Assembly: GCF_017654505.1 (NCBI RefSeq)
Contig: NC_054569.1
Coordinates: 5,742,608 to 5,806,607 of the forward strand
Source: Polyodon spathula
Taxonomy: Eukaryota > Chordata > Actinopteri > Acipenseriformes > Polyodontidae
DNA: 64,000 nt
Reading direction: 5' to 3'
Below, one piece after another: positions 39,807 through 47,705 of the stretch. Every line of letters begins with the position of its first letter. The first letter of the stretch is position 1. Below the pieces are notes generated by a model that saw nothing but the letters and a program-made list of their open reading frames with translations, had not been told where the DNA came from and ran no database searches. The position numbers were made by a program, and so were the translations under genes.

Positions 39807-42800
39807 GATGAAAACACATAATAATAATAATAATAATAATAATAAAGAACAATATGAAATAGGCATCGACGCGTCAGGCAGCTTTGGGCTTAATTTAGTA
39901 ATGGAGATGTATAAATATATAAAATATACAATATTTTGAAAGGGGGGGTGAATACAGAAATGAACGATGATAAATATGAGTGCATTTCTACTGACACACT
40001 TGATAAAAGGTAACTGAACAGCAGTTAATTGTCCTCGTTTAACACTGTAAAGGTTGTATTTCTCAATTAATTGAAGTGTGGAAGAGTCTGTTTCTGCGTG
40101 ACTCGTGTTGTTTGTTGATTTAGCGTGGGTGTAACCCGGCTCTGTCCCTCACCGAGTCGCCGCTTTCTGTGATTTCGATCGTGCATCTTGTTGACATACT
40201 CCTGCTCTCGCGCATATTCTGTATTTTATCATTTGGAAGCTTTCGTCGTTTTTAAAAAAATACAATTGAATTCACTTCTATACTATCAAATACATTTATG
40301 TGCTGTTAAATACAACCATGATTGATGATTAGTATTGTTGTAATAATAATAATAATAATAATAGTAATAATAATAATAATAATGTATAGATAAAGAAAAC
40401 TGTGCTCTTTGTTAACACAAAAATGGTTAAAAAAATCTGGCCTAACGGGACATTTTTTAAACAGACGTACTGCAACCTAAAAAACCTTTAAAAAAATGTA
40501 AAATGACAGACGTTGCCTCGACGTCGTCAAAAAGACTTTGTGCATTGATTATATTTTGGTTGCCTGACATTGCGACTCAAATATAACCTTGTGACGGAAA
40601 CATGAGTTCTGGTGATGAATCTTCCTCCCGAGCTGTGAGGGCGCTAAAGAACGAGAGGAGAAGTATCTGGAAGGGCTGGCCTGACAGTTCGTTTCCGGGT
40701 CAGGGAAGTGGGTCAGCCTGGAAAGAAGCGCGACTCTGTTGTAAGACCGTATTGATTTGAAAGGTAAAAGAGAGGCAGCTGCAAGTAATAAGGCAGCTGC
40801 AACCGTTTACCTAGATATCATGCGGGATTACATATAGGGGCCAGGGTAACGCTGATCTTTTCCTTTGTTTGGGTAACGTGAGGAGAGAAGGACTGAGAGA
40901 GGAGCGCTCAGAGTGTATTGTGTGTTGTGTGTTGTCTTTGTTTGTTTATAATTGTCTGTCTTTTTCGCACCACTAGACAGTTAACGCACACCTCCGGAGC
41001 TGTCGCCACGTAAAGCAATATCCGGAGCACCACTACACAGAGCACCTGCACGTTTGAATATCACCTAGGACTGGTGACCGTGCCTTTGTTTGTGTGTGAG
41101 ACTGTACTGTGTTCACCATCCCTGCGCTTTACACATTGTTGTGTACTGCCGGGGATTTATTATTTGACGGTCGCCAGACCTGGAAACAGCACAAATAAAT
41201 ACTTGTTCACTGAATCACTGTTGTCTGTTCATCACTCCTGCATCGCATCACCGCTACACCTGTTCCCCTTACCAACCACTTTGCCACAAACCTATACACA
41301 ACGTCAGTATAATGTCGTGTGCCCACTGGGTGGGTCCTTGGGACTGCTTATTGAGTAGCAGGGCTCTTCAATGTTCTCTGGAATGCCATCTCTGACTTCT
41401 AGATTACAAATTCAGAAAGATTTACTTTGAACAGACACTAATGCCTAGTTTCTCTTTTGTCTTTGTGTGTTTATTCCAGTTCACACTTATCAGTACATGG
41501 GTGGCTGTGAGCTGGATGATGACGGGACCAGGCGGGCATATTTGTCTCATGCGTATGATGGGAAGGATTTTATTAGTTTTGATGTGGAGACCCTGACCTG
41601 GGTCGCTACTGTGCCACAGGCTGTCTTCTATAAACACAAGCGGGAAGCTGACACAGCCCAGCAACAGATCGTTTTCAACTATTATCGCACAGAGTGTTTC
41701 CTGTTGCTTGAGCAGTACCTTCAGTATGGGATGGAGACCCTGCAGAAGAAAGGTACAGTAACAATCTCATATTCCTTGTGTTTAACTCATCAGATACCAA
41801 CTGAATGTTTATAGTTTAAAGGTACAGTAACAATCTCATGCAGTATTCCTGTTTGAGATCCTGTACAGGTGTATTTTTCTGTTGTAAATTTATTTTCGTT
41901 TAGGTAAAAGCCTATGCCGGTCTGTTGCTGGTGCAGCTGCTGGTAACTGGTCATGTGTCTCATTAAGTCAGAAAGGTTTTTATTCTACACATACGTATAT
42001 GATATCCATGTTTTGATTTATTTCCTTTAAATAATAAAAAGATAAAGTCACATTGAAGTTTAACTGCCCCTCAATATATGTGTAATTTACAGCCTGGGTT
42101 TACTTGCTATTCAAACTCAAGATGCAAGCACTGCATTAATAAGTGAACCTTGCGATGATCAAGCTGAAAACAGACACAGATCACATACCTGGATTTACAC
42201 AGCGTGGGATTTACACAGTACAGGATTTACACAGCGTGGGATTTACACAGTACAGGATTTACACAGTGTGGGATTTACACAGTACAGGATTTACACAGTG
42301 TGGGATTTACACAGTACAGGATTTACACAGTGTGGGATTTACACAGTGTGGGATTTACACAGTACAGGATTTACACAGCGTGGGATTTACACAGTATGGG
42401 ATTTACACAGTGTGGGATTTACACAGTGTGGGATTTACACAGTGTGGGATTTACACAGTACAGGATTTACACAGTACGGGATTTACACAGTGTGGGATTT
42501 ACACAGTACAGGATTTACACAGTGTGGGATTTACACAGTACAGGATTTACACAGTGTGGGATTTACACAGTACAGGATTTACACAGTGTGGGATTTACAC
42601 AGTACAGGATTTACACAGTGTGGGATTTACACAGTACAGGATTTACACAGTGTGGGATTTACACAGTGTGGGATTTACACAGTGTGGGATTTACACAGCG
42701 TGGGATTTACACAGTACAGGTGGGATTTACACAGCCCCTATATATACAGCTCTGGATTTACACTGTACAGGATTTACACAGTGTGGGATTTACACAGATT

Positions 42801-45726
42801 TACACAGTGTGGGATTTACACAGTACAGGATTTACACAGTGTGGGATTTACACAGTGTGGGATTTACGCAGTGTGGGATTTACACAGCGTGGGATTTACA
42901 CAGTACAGGATTTACAGTGTGGGATTTACACAGTATGGGATTGTGGCAGAGTGTCACGCCCCTATATATACAGCTCTGGAAAAAATTAAGACACCACTGT
43001 ACAGGATTTACACAGTATGTGATTTACACAGCACAGGATTTACACAGTGTGGGATTTACACAGCACAGGATTTACACAGTGTGGGATTGTGGCGGAGTGT
43101 CACTCCCCTATATATATATGTGTGCACTGCTTTATTATTATTTGTATTATTATTTAATAAATATACTGAGCGTCCCTGTGCCTCAGTTTCACCCGCCATT
43201 CCTTGTTTTGGAGTCTGTGTTTCTGGTCTGACGTTACCACTGCAAGCCACCCTTTCACAGGGATTTACACAGTGTGGGTGTGACAGGCTGGCGAGTGGAT
43301 AGAGGCCCAGAGACAGACTGCATTTCAAAAAAATAATACTTTTATTATAAATAAACACAAAATAAAAGGGCACAAGGGCCAAAATAAAGGTATTTAAGCT
43401 AAAATAAAAAGACACAGAACAAGACTTACAAAAATAAAGGTTTACAGGCTGGGTGATGCCTTCACTGGAACAGAAAACACAAAAAAACCACAAAACACAA
43501 ACCAAAAAAAGCATCAAGCACAAACACCAGCTTGCTTCCTCAGCTTCCTCCTCTCCCTAATGGGAAGCTGAGGCCTCCTTTTATGTCATGTGGCTGGGTG
43601 CTGATTGAAAGTTAATTACTCTAATCAATCCCAGCCACCTGAACACAATAAACCCAGGCAGGTAGGGGAATTTAACCCCATCCCTGCCAATCTATATAGG
43701 GCAGAGCTCTGCTCTGCCACAGTGGGATTTACAGTGTAGGATTTTTTTTCGACTACATGAAGACCCTGCTGCCTGGTTATGTGAGAAGCTGCCTCACAAG
43801 CAGCTATAAAAACACATTAAAGATATAGTGATACAGGGATATTCCTAATAGAGTTGATATGGCAGAGATACAGGGATATTCCTAATATTTGTATTACTAT
43901 GACAAGTATTGAAATTGAAATGAACGAAATCACAGCAAACACTGTGATACAACAGACCCAACATATATGAATCACGCAGGGGTCCCTTTTAGAAAGCTCA
44001 CTCTTTATAAAGTGTTTTAGCTACAGAGCGAAACATGAGCACAAACCCTCTATAGAAACAGTAAAGGAATGTGTTGCTGTGCTGAGATCACTGGTAATGC
44101 ACAGACTGTGCTGTTCAATTACTATAAACACAAAGGTACCTGTACAAACACAATGCCTGTTTGTTCTGCTGTTCACTAAGACACTGCTGAGCTGATCCGT
44201 TTAGTGAGATCAGTTCCAATTGAAAGTGACCAGCGTGCCAGGGCTAGAGCTACACTCAGATCAGCCACACATTAGCTCCATTTACATATACCCTCTCAGC
44301 CAATCAGAGTGGAGGGGGTTTCTACAGTGTGATTGAATACTGCATGAAACAATATTGGGGTCTAATTGTAACAGCACTGCTGTTCTCTTTATCCAGTACG
44401 CCCTGCAGTGACGCTGATACAGAGGAAAGCGCGTGATTCTGCAGGAACGGACGTCATTTGCCACGTGACGGGGTTCTACCCCCGAGAGGTTGAGGTGAAC
44501 TGGGTCAGAGACGGGGAGGCTCTGCTGGAGGAGGGGGTGTGGAGTGGAGAGGTGCTGCCCAACGGGGACACAACCTACCAGCTGAGAAAGATCCTGACAG
44601 TGAGTCCTGAGGACCAGAAGAAACACAGCTACTCCTGCCAGGTGCACCACACCAGCCTGGATGAGAAGATGGATGTGAAATGGGGTAAGAGAGAGAGAGA
44701 GAGATCCTGCTACTGAAATAGACTGTGTGAGCAGGGAGGGAGGGGAGGGAGGCTGTACCTGAGACCCTGTTGAAAAAAACAAAACATTATTGCTGTCCAT
44801 ACACAGTATAATAAACTCAATAGTGCCTCAGAAAACATTAAACACAACAATGCCTCAACACATCTTCACCTGTTATTAGCACAAGCCTGTTTAACCCCTC
44901 CTACAGGGATTGTAGAGGACTGTATCACACCATTCATTTCAATAGGGATTGTAGAGGACTGGAACACACCATTCATTTCAATAGGGATTGTAGAGGACTG
45001 GATCACACCATTCATTTCAATAGGGATTGTAGAGGACTGGATCACACCATTCATTTCAATAGGGATTGTAGAGGACTGTATCACACCATTCATTTCAGTA
45101 GGGATTGTAGAGGACTGGATCACACCATTCATTTCGATAGGGATTGTAGAGGACTGGATCACATCATTCATTTCAATAGGGATTGTAGAGGACTGGATTA
45201 CACCATTCATTTCAATAGGGATTGTAGAGGACTGCATCACACCATTCATTTCAATAGGGATTTGGTCGGTACTCGTAAATCATGCTGAATTACCCAGAAT
45301 GCTGGTTTGTAGAGGGGCTGGATTAGACTGGTTTTACTGGAAATGCTAAATGCCTGTGGTAAACTTTCACACCACTGGTATTACTGTGCTTTACACAGAG
45401 CCTAATGCCTGCTGCAGGGATGTGGGTCATTATCTTCACTGATTGCTTTTGCTAAACAGTCTCCTGTGTGTTTGCAGCTCCAGAGGCTGCTCTGAACGTG
45501 GGGTTTGTTGCTGGTGGTGTGCTGGCTGCTCTGGGTCTGATCATCGCAGTGATCATAGGAGTTCACATCTGGATGAAAAGAGCATCAGGTGAGAGAGAGG
45601 GAGGCGGGGTTAAGAGCTGCTTCATTAATGCTGCATTTCTAATTCCTTTATCACACCAGCGCAGAGTTAATTGTATAGATTTAAGTTTAGATTTTTTCAT
45701 TTTATCTCCTCATTCCTGGGGTCTGC

Positions 45727-45763
<37 letters not shown>

Positions 45764-46589
45764 TCAGCAAAGGAACAAAGTGATGCTTCATCCAGCTCCA
45801 CCAGTGACGACAGGTAAAGATACATTTTCATGCACTTTTAATAACTGTTGGGTTCTGTTCTTTTTCTGAATCAATCAGTTATCACCCCAGAAAAATGTAT
45901 TAAAAACAGCACTGCTTATATTTCAAAATGTTTTTGTTCAATTGAATGGAGGGATTTTTAAAGTTCTGTTCTTAAAGTTCCAGTATTCTCTTGAGAATCA
46001 GCTATGGCCTATAGCTGTTTGAGTTTGGTTCTATAGCCTATGGGTTGTTTTTTTTTAGATTGGTTCTATAGCCAATGGTTTGCCATTTTTTAAGTTGACA
46101 GTTGCCTGACTCTTCTGAGCTGCATGAGATTTTGTGTTTCCTGTGAGTCTCACATGAATAACGGACGCCAGTGTCACTGATACTCCAGCATTGTCTTGAT
46201 AGGACCGAGCACAGCACACCAACAAGGAGGGTAGAGTTCAGAGGAGATCCTGAGAGCGCTCCTGCTTCTCACTGATACTCCAGCATTGTCTTGATAGGAC
46301 AGAGCACAGCACACCAACAAGGAGGGTAGAGTTCAGAGGAGATCCTGAGAGCGCTCCTGCTTCTCACTGATACTCCAGCATTGTCTTGTGTAACAGAGGT
46401 GCAGGGAGCAGCAGTTTAATTATAATTTGAGTTGGTTCTTGCTAGTTTTGAGGGAGCAAACACAAACAGACTGGCTCCATTGTGCTTTTCTCACCCATGT
46501 GCTTTACTAACCATAGTCTCTTTGTTCCATGTCTGTATTGTTCCAGGTGTGACCCTGTTGCAGAGAAGCTGATGACGCAGACAGAATAA
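24875..46589 (+). CDS. MHC class I heavy chain, gene B (complete, 7 exons)
   Basis: Exons are 24875-24929, 29774-30034, 41480-41752, 44397-44684, 45478-45588, 45768-45813 and 46547-46589. Every intron is GT-AG and the phases (1,1,1,1,1,2) are compatible, giving 358 residues without a stop. The order is signal peptide, alpha1, alpha2 with the Cys pair, immunoglobulin-type alpha3, transmembrane helix, cytoplasmic tail. Class I molecules display peptide or other ligands with beta2-microglobulin at the cell surface. By eye against classical class I numbering, K146, Y159 and Y171 are kept. Positions 7, 59 and 123 are Phe rather than Tyr, 84 is His, 143 is Tyr and 147 is Arg. A glycosylation site (N-H-T) lies at the end of alpha1, as at N86 of classical molecules. 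This suggests an intact but probably non-classical gene. The lineage within fish class I was not assigned. Confidence 0.9.
25113..25774 (+). other. Intron 1 of gene B, unique part
   Basis: Relatively CpG-containing sequence without counterpart in X1. Short open frames (e.g. 25384-25599) show no recognisable domain. Confidence 0.5.
25775..28548 (+). repeat. 65-bp minisatellite in intron 1 of gene B
   Basis: About 42 units containing gttggttttgtgtttgtgac, then actccctgcaggttcagtg and ttctcatacgggatgcccgtg. Most central units are identical, while the edges (25850-26240, 27720-27780, 28480-28550) hold shortened units. The homogeneity indicates recent expansion or conversion. Confidence 0.98.
28549..29773 (+). 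other. Intron 1 of gene B, 3' part
   Basis: No repeats or coding features were recognised apart from a recurring tgttggttaccttgttttg at about 28579 and 28846, related to the flanking minisatellite. It ends in a tcctcttccag acceptor. Confidence 0.5.
29774..30034 (+). CDS. Gene B exon 2: MHC class I alpha1 domain
   Basis: 261 bp, phase 1 to 1, 87 codons. It begins with a THSLNFF strand in place of the usual HSLRYF, has a REFW motif at the start of the alpha helix (classical EYW) and ends LNHTGG with an N-glycosylation sequon. The gtgagt donor at 30035 also starts the adjacent 60-bp repeat. Confidence 0.92.
30035..30660 (+). repeat. 60-bp minisatellite at the alpha1 splice donor
   Basis: About ten units of gagtacagacacacacac, agccccttctatcactgtt and agagacacagggactatagg start in the intronic part of the donor itself. 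Minor variation is in the CA number and in ctgtgag versus ctgttag. The frames through it on both strands are repeat artefacts. Confidence 0.97.
30796..31340 (+). mobile_element. Probable solo LTR (545 bp)
   Basis: Starts TGTGATAAAG and ends GTAAACA; flanking pentamers are tatat (30791-30795) and tatac (31341-31345). Contains cctataaaagg near 31000 and an AATAAAAAT motif near 31253, as expected of promoter and polyadenylation signals in an LTR. The boundary is tentative because the left flank is low complexity. Confidence 0.55.
31356..31492 (+). repeat. (TA)n / (CATA)n microsatellite
   Basis: About 40 TA units pass into acacata units; it lies just after the LTR-like element. Confidence 0.95.
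31870..33640 (-). mobile_element. Degenerate Ty3/Gypsy-like LTR retrotransposon remnant
   Basis: Read on the minus strand, pieces appear in the order gag-like (about 33340-32700), aspartic protease (32702-32256) and the first part of a reverse transcriptase (about 32223-32010, ending before any catalytic motif). The gag part carries in-frame stops. The remnant is bracketed by direct repeats of about 105 bp (31875-31980 and 33530-33635), probably LTR-derived, containing ggtgtccggtgggcctccaa. The rest of pol is deleted. It lies in the alpha1-alpha2 intron in antisense orientation to gene B. Confidence 0.7.
32256..32702 (-). pseudogene. Retrotransposon aspartic protease segment
   Basis: The minus-strand frame has the catalytic DTGS motif (codons at 32690-32679) followed downstream by an LGLDFLG motif, the usual second landmark of retropepsins. 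It belongs to the Gypsy-like remnant; upstream and downstream parts are broken. Confidence 0.7.
33641..34489 (-). other. Flank of the Gypsy-like remnant, possible LTR sequence
   Basis: No coding feature. On the minus strand, a promoter-like cggtattaaagctgg lies near 34285. This may be the 5' LTR and leader of the neighbouring element, but no matching partner end was found. Confidence 0.3.
34490..34715 (-). mobile_element. Inverted relative of the 1893-2345 LTR-like element
   Basis: Read on the minus strand it contains gcagggagagggt, cccctgcacctgg and cagggtatttaaag in the same order as 1893-2345. It is diverged and lacks clear ends. Confidence 0.5.
34724..34776 (+). repeat. (CA)n microsatellite, left of Tc1 element
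   Basis: About 26 CA units after tatatata, abutting the Tc1-type inverted repeat. A matching (TG)n lies at 36388-36424. Confidence 0.95.
34777..36387 (+). mobile_element. Tc1/mariner transposon, inactivated
   Basis: Terminal inverted repeats begin with ccgtgaaaaagtatttgccc (34781-34800) and its reverse near 36362-36381, extending about 80 bp with mismatches. A single transposase gene lies between. The immediate ends merge with CA/TG microsatellites, so the TA target duplication cannot be read. Confidence 0.88.
35140..36166 (+). pseudogene. Tc1-type DD34E transposase with broken N-terminus
   Basis: The expected ATG (35140) is followed by a stop at codon six and a one-base frameshift in an A run near 35181. 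From 35186 to the stop before 36167 the frame is open. It includes the GRP basic motif of the DNA-binding region, the first catalytic Asp in WTDES, the second in KDNDPKH and the Glu in NPIE, with 34 residues between the last two. The catalytic triad is therefore intact but the N-terminal helix-turn-helix part is lost. It is on the same strand as gene B. Confidence 0.9.
36438..36560 (+). mobile_element. Tc1-type terminal repeat remnant
   Basis: cagtggctctcaaaagtatt followed by a C/T-rich stretch resembles the outer end of a Tc1 family related to 37546-39165. No transposase follows. The next bases (gtacagtgctttgcgatact) resemble the tail of a common fish dispersed repeat. Confidence 0.55.
36805..36960 (+). 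other. TGACGT/AACGT-rich dispersed repeat block
   Basis: Contains two TGACGTCA palindromes within 25 bases (36817-36840) and several further acgt cores in both orientations. It is probably an old interspersed repeat. Confidence 0.4.
37015..37500 (+). repeat. 39-bp minisatellite (cataatccggtgagattcct unit)
   Basis: About 12 units, with cctaacctgcgtgtgtatat following the motif above. Unit length is a multiple of three, so frames on both strands stay open; they are not genes. Some units are short (37293-37340). Confidence 0.97.
37546..39165 (+). mobile_element. Full-length Tc1/mariner transposon with TA target duplication
   Basis: The element of 1620 bp starts CAGTGGCTTGCGAAAG and ends CTTTTGCAAGCCACTG, flanked by TA at 37544-37545 and 39166-39167. 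The terminal inverted repeats are about 78 bp and differ at only about three positions, implying a young insertion. It lies in the alpha1-alpha2 intron of gene B. Confidence 0.95.
37960..38979 (+). CDS. Intact Tc1-type DD34E transposase (339 aa)
   Basis: A single uninterrupted frame starts at ATG 37960, the length typical of Tc1-like transposases. The N-terminal part has two helix-turn-helix regions (around residues 5-45 and 65-105) with a GRP motif at 58-60. The DDE domain has Asp152 (SDET), Asp243 (QQDSDPKH) and Glu278 (NPIEN), spaced 90 and 34 residues apart. The enzyme would bind its terminal repeats and cut and paste the element at TA sites. No inactivating change is visible, but activity is not shown. 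The frame is on the same strand as the host gene. Confidence 0.95.
   Translation: MKTKELSKQVRDKVVEKYRSGLGYKKIPETLNIPRSTIKAIIKKWKEYGTTTNLAREGRPQKLTDQARRTLIREATKRPKITLKELQSSTAEIGVSVHRTTLSRTLHRAGLYGRVARKKPLLKEKNKQTRLVFAKRHVGDSPNIWKKVLWSDETKIELFGHQGKRYVWRKPNTSHHPENTIPTVKHGGGSIMLWEGFSSAGTGKLVRIEGMMDGAKYREILEGNLFQSSRDLRLGWRFTFQQDSDPKHTAKATLEWFKGKHLNVLEWRSQSPDLNPIENLWYDLKIAVQQRNPSNLKELEQFCLEEWAEIPVARCAKLIDTYPKRLAAVIAAKGGSTKY
39168..40585 (+). other. Alpha1-alpha2 intron, simple-sequence-rich part
   Basis: Contains (CT)n at 39463-39523, TATC/TA tracts at 39718-39804, AAT tracts at 39818-39844 and 40349-40383, and a fragment of the fish SINE-like head at 39385-39417. No genes recognised. Confidence 0.7.
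40590..41288 (+). mobile_element. Solo LTR (699 bp) with perfect 5-bp target duplication
   Basis: Begins TGTGACGGAAAC and ends TTTGCCACA, flanked by aacct at 40585-40589 and aacct at 41289-41293. No internal retroelement sequence adjoins it, as expected after LTR-LTR recombination. It lies less than 200 bp upstream of the alpha2 exon. Confidence 0.8.
41480..41752 (+). CDS. Gene B exon 3: MHC class I alpha2 domain
   Basis: 273 bp, phase 1 to 1, 91 codons, between a tattccag acceptor and a gtacag donor. It has the disulfide cysteines (GGCEL and RTECF), the conserved AYDGKDFI strand, a KHKREA helix motif with Lys at the position of K146, and QYLQYG matching the Y171 region. It builds half of the ligand groove with alpha1. 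Confidence 0.93.
42194..43087 (+). repeat. 16-bp minisatellite in alpha2-alpha3 intron
   Basis: Units ggatttacacagtgtg and ggatttacacagtaca alternate, about 50 copies. Because 16 is not divisible by three and no unit contains a stop in any forward frame, long artefactual frames exist in all three. Near 42729-42770 and 42947-43005, LTR-derived pieces (cccctatatatacagctctgg-like) are mixed into the array. Confidence 0.97.
43088..43259 (+). mobile_element. Short solo LTR with target duplication gggat
   Basis: 172 bp starting TGTGGCGGAGTG and ending CCCTTTCACA, flanked by gggat (43083-43087 and 43260-43264), which belongs to the 16-bp repeat. It has AATAAA near 43158. It is probably internally shortened compared with relatives. 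Confidence 0.75.
43279..43721 (-). mobile_element. Solo LTR, minus orientation, target duplication gtggg
   Basis: 443 bp with ends TGTGACAGG and CTGCCACA, flanked by gtggg (43274-43278 and 43722-43726), again inside the 16-bp repeat. On the minus strand a CATAAAAGG promoter-like motif precedes AATAAA motifs, indicating antisense orientation. Confidence 0.75.
43727..44396 (+). other. Alpha2-alpha3 intron, 3' part
   Basis: No coding feature or repeat array recognised. Ends in a ctctttatccag acceptor. Confidence 0.6.
44397..44684 (+). CDS. Gene B exon 4: MHC class I alpha3 (Ig C1) domain
   Basis: 288 bp, phase 1 to 1, 96 codons. The immunoglobulin constant-type landmarks are present: Cys in [10 protein letters not shown], Trp in NWVRDG and the second Cys in YSCQVHH. 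This domain pairs with beta2-microglobulin and contacts CD8 in classical molecules. Confidence 0.95.
44905..45265 (+). repeat. 39-bp minisatellite in alpha3-TM intron
   Basis: About nine units of ggattgtagaggactggatc and acaccattcatttcaatag. It is unrelated in sequence to the 39-bp array at 37015. The open minus-strand frame is an artefact of the unit length. Confidence 0.97.
45478..45588 (+). CDS. Gene B exon 5: connecting peptide and transmembrane helix
   Basis: 111 bp, phase 1 to 1. It encodes APEAALNVG, then about 24 hydrophobic residues, then HIWMKRAS as stop-transfer. Confidence 0.93.
45768..45813 (+). CDS. Gene B exon 6: cytoplasmic tail
   Basis: 46 bp, phase 1 in, 2 out; Ser/Asp-rich ([15 protein letters not shown]). 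Acceptor follows an ATT tract. Confidence 0.88.
46547..46589 (+). CDS. Gene B exon 7: C-terminus and stop
   Basis: Encodes [14 protein letters not shown] and TAA at 46587-46589. AATAAA at 46585-46590 overlaps the stop codon and is the likely polyadenylation signal. Confidence 0.85.
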
Positions 46590-46674
46590 ACGACTGGGCT
46601 TTATCTTTTACACTTCATTGTGCCTGATATTACCACACAGAGCGATCACACAAACCAGTAGACGACAATGTCCT

Positions 46675-47127
46675 TGTGACAGGGCGAGGAGCCCTGTACA
46701 GGATTGTTTGTTTATTTCTAGACCGGGGTCTCCCCTCCGCCCAGTCCCCTCCTGTCTCAGTTGTGTTGTTTTGTGTTTGTGATTTATTTATTTGTAAATG
46801 TTTTGACGGCGTAGTTTTTGTGTTGCAATGTGGATGGGAAGCCTCATGCACGTTAGAAACCCGTGCAGAATGTGACCGAGGGATTATCAGATAATTGATA
46901 GCTGGTTAATCCCTCGGTCACTAATATAAAAGCCTGCAGCTCTCCCTGCTCTGGGGGGTGTTCAGAGGATCTGCACAGACTCACCTGTGTGCTTAGTTTT
47001 GTGTTTGTGATTTTGTGTTTGAATTGTAATTGTTGCTCTGTGAGCAGTGTGTTTTTGCACTGCAGTGCTGTGTTTGGTTTCTTCCTGCGTTCTGGCCTGA
47101 CGTTACCACATGAAGTCCCCTGTCACA
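46675..47127 (+). mobile_element. Solo LTR, copy in duplicated block (453 bp)
   Basis: Counterpart of 1208-1703 with the same flanks gtcct and gtcat, lacking one internal 55-bp duplicate and with small indels. Confidence 0.75.
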
Positions 47128-47248
47128 GTCATGTGTTATTATTTTACTGAAGCTGTGCAACTATGAGTTTGAGATGTACAGATGATGATAACTTGTTAGT
47201 GTACCTGCAGTATCTCTGTTAATAAATAAATATATATATATAATATAT

Positions 47249-47705
47249 TGTGACAGGGCAGGGAGCCTTGCGCACGGGAAATGTGTGTTTGTGGCAGGGA
47301 GAGGGTTAAAATCTCCCTGCCAAACTAAATGAAGTATTGCATTCTTTTGTTATCCCCTGCACCTGGCTGTCATTGTAAATAAGAGCCAGGTGCAGGGTAT
47401 TTAAAGGAAGCCGCCAGTTTGCTCAGGGCTCCTGTGTGCTCAAGCGTATAAAGAAGGAGGTTCTGTGCAAAGCCTTTTCATGTTATTGGTTTAAAAACTG
47501 CGTGTTTTGTTTGATTTTTGTTTAGCAGGTAAACAGCTTAGCTGTCCTGTTTCATAGTTCAGGTTCCTGTTCATGTGTTTTAGTTATTGCTCAAGTAGAG
47601 CTAGGTGTTTGTTTTTGTTTTATTATTTTTTTTTATTTGTGTTGTAAATAAAAGTGCGCAACCGCGCTAAAACTGCAATTCCTGTGTCTGGGTCAACACC
47701 CTTTT
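47249..47705 (+). mobile_element. LTR-like element, copy in duplicated block
   Basis: Counterpart of 1893-2345 with the same TGTGACAGGGCAGGG start and a shorter TA flank. Confidence 0.55.

Noticed and set aside
42143..43302. Three overlapping frames of 261-362 codons
   Set aside because: They are the three readings of one 16-bp repeat inside an intron of the MHC gene.
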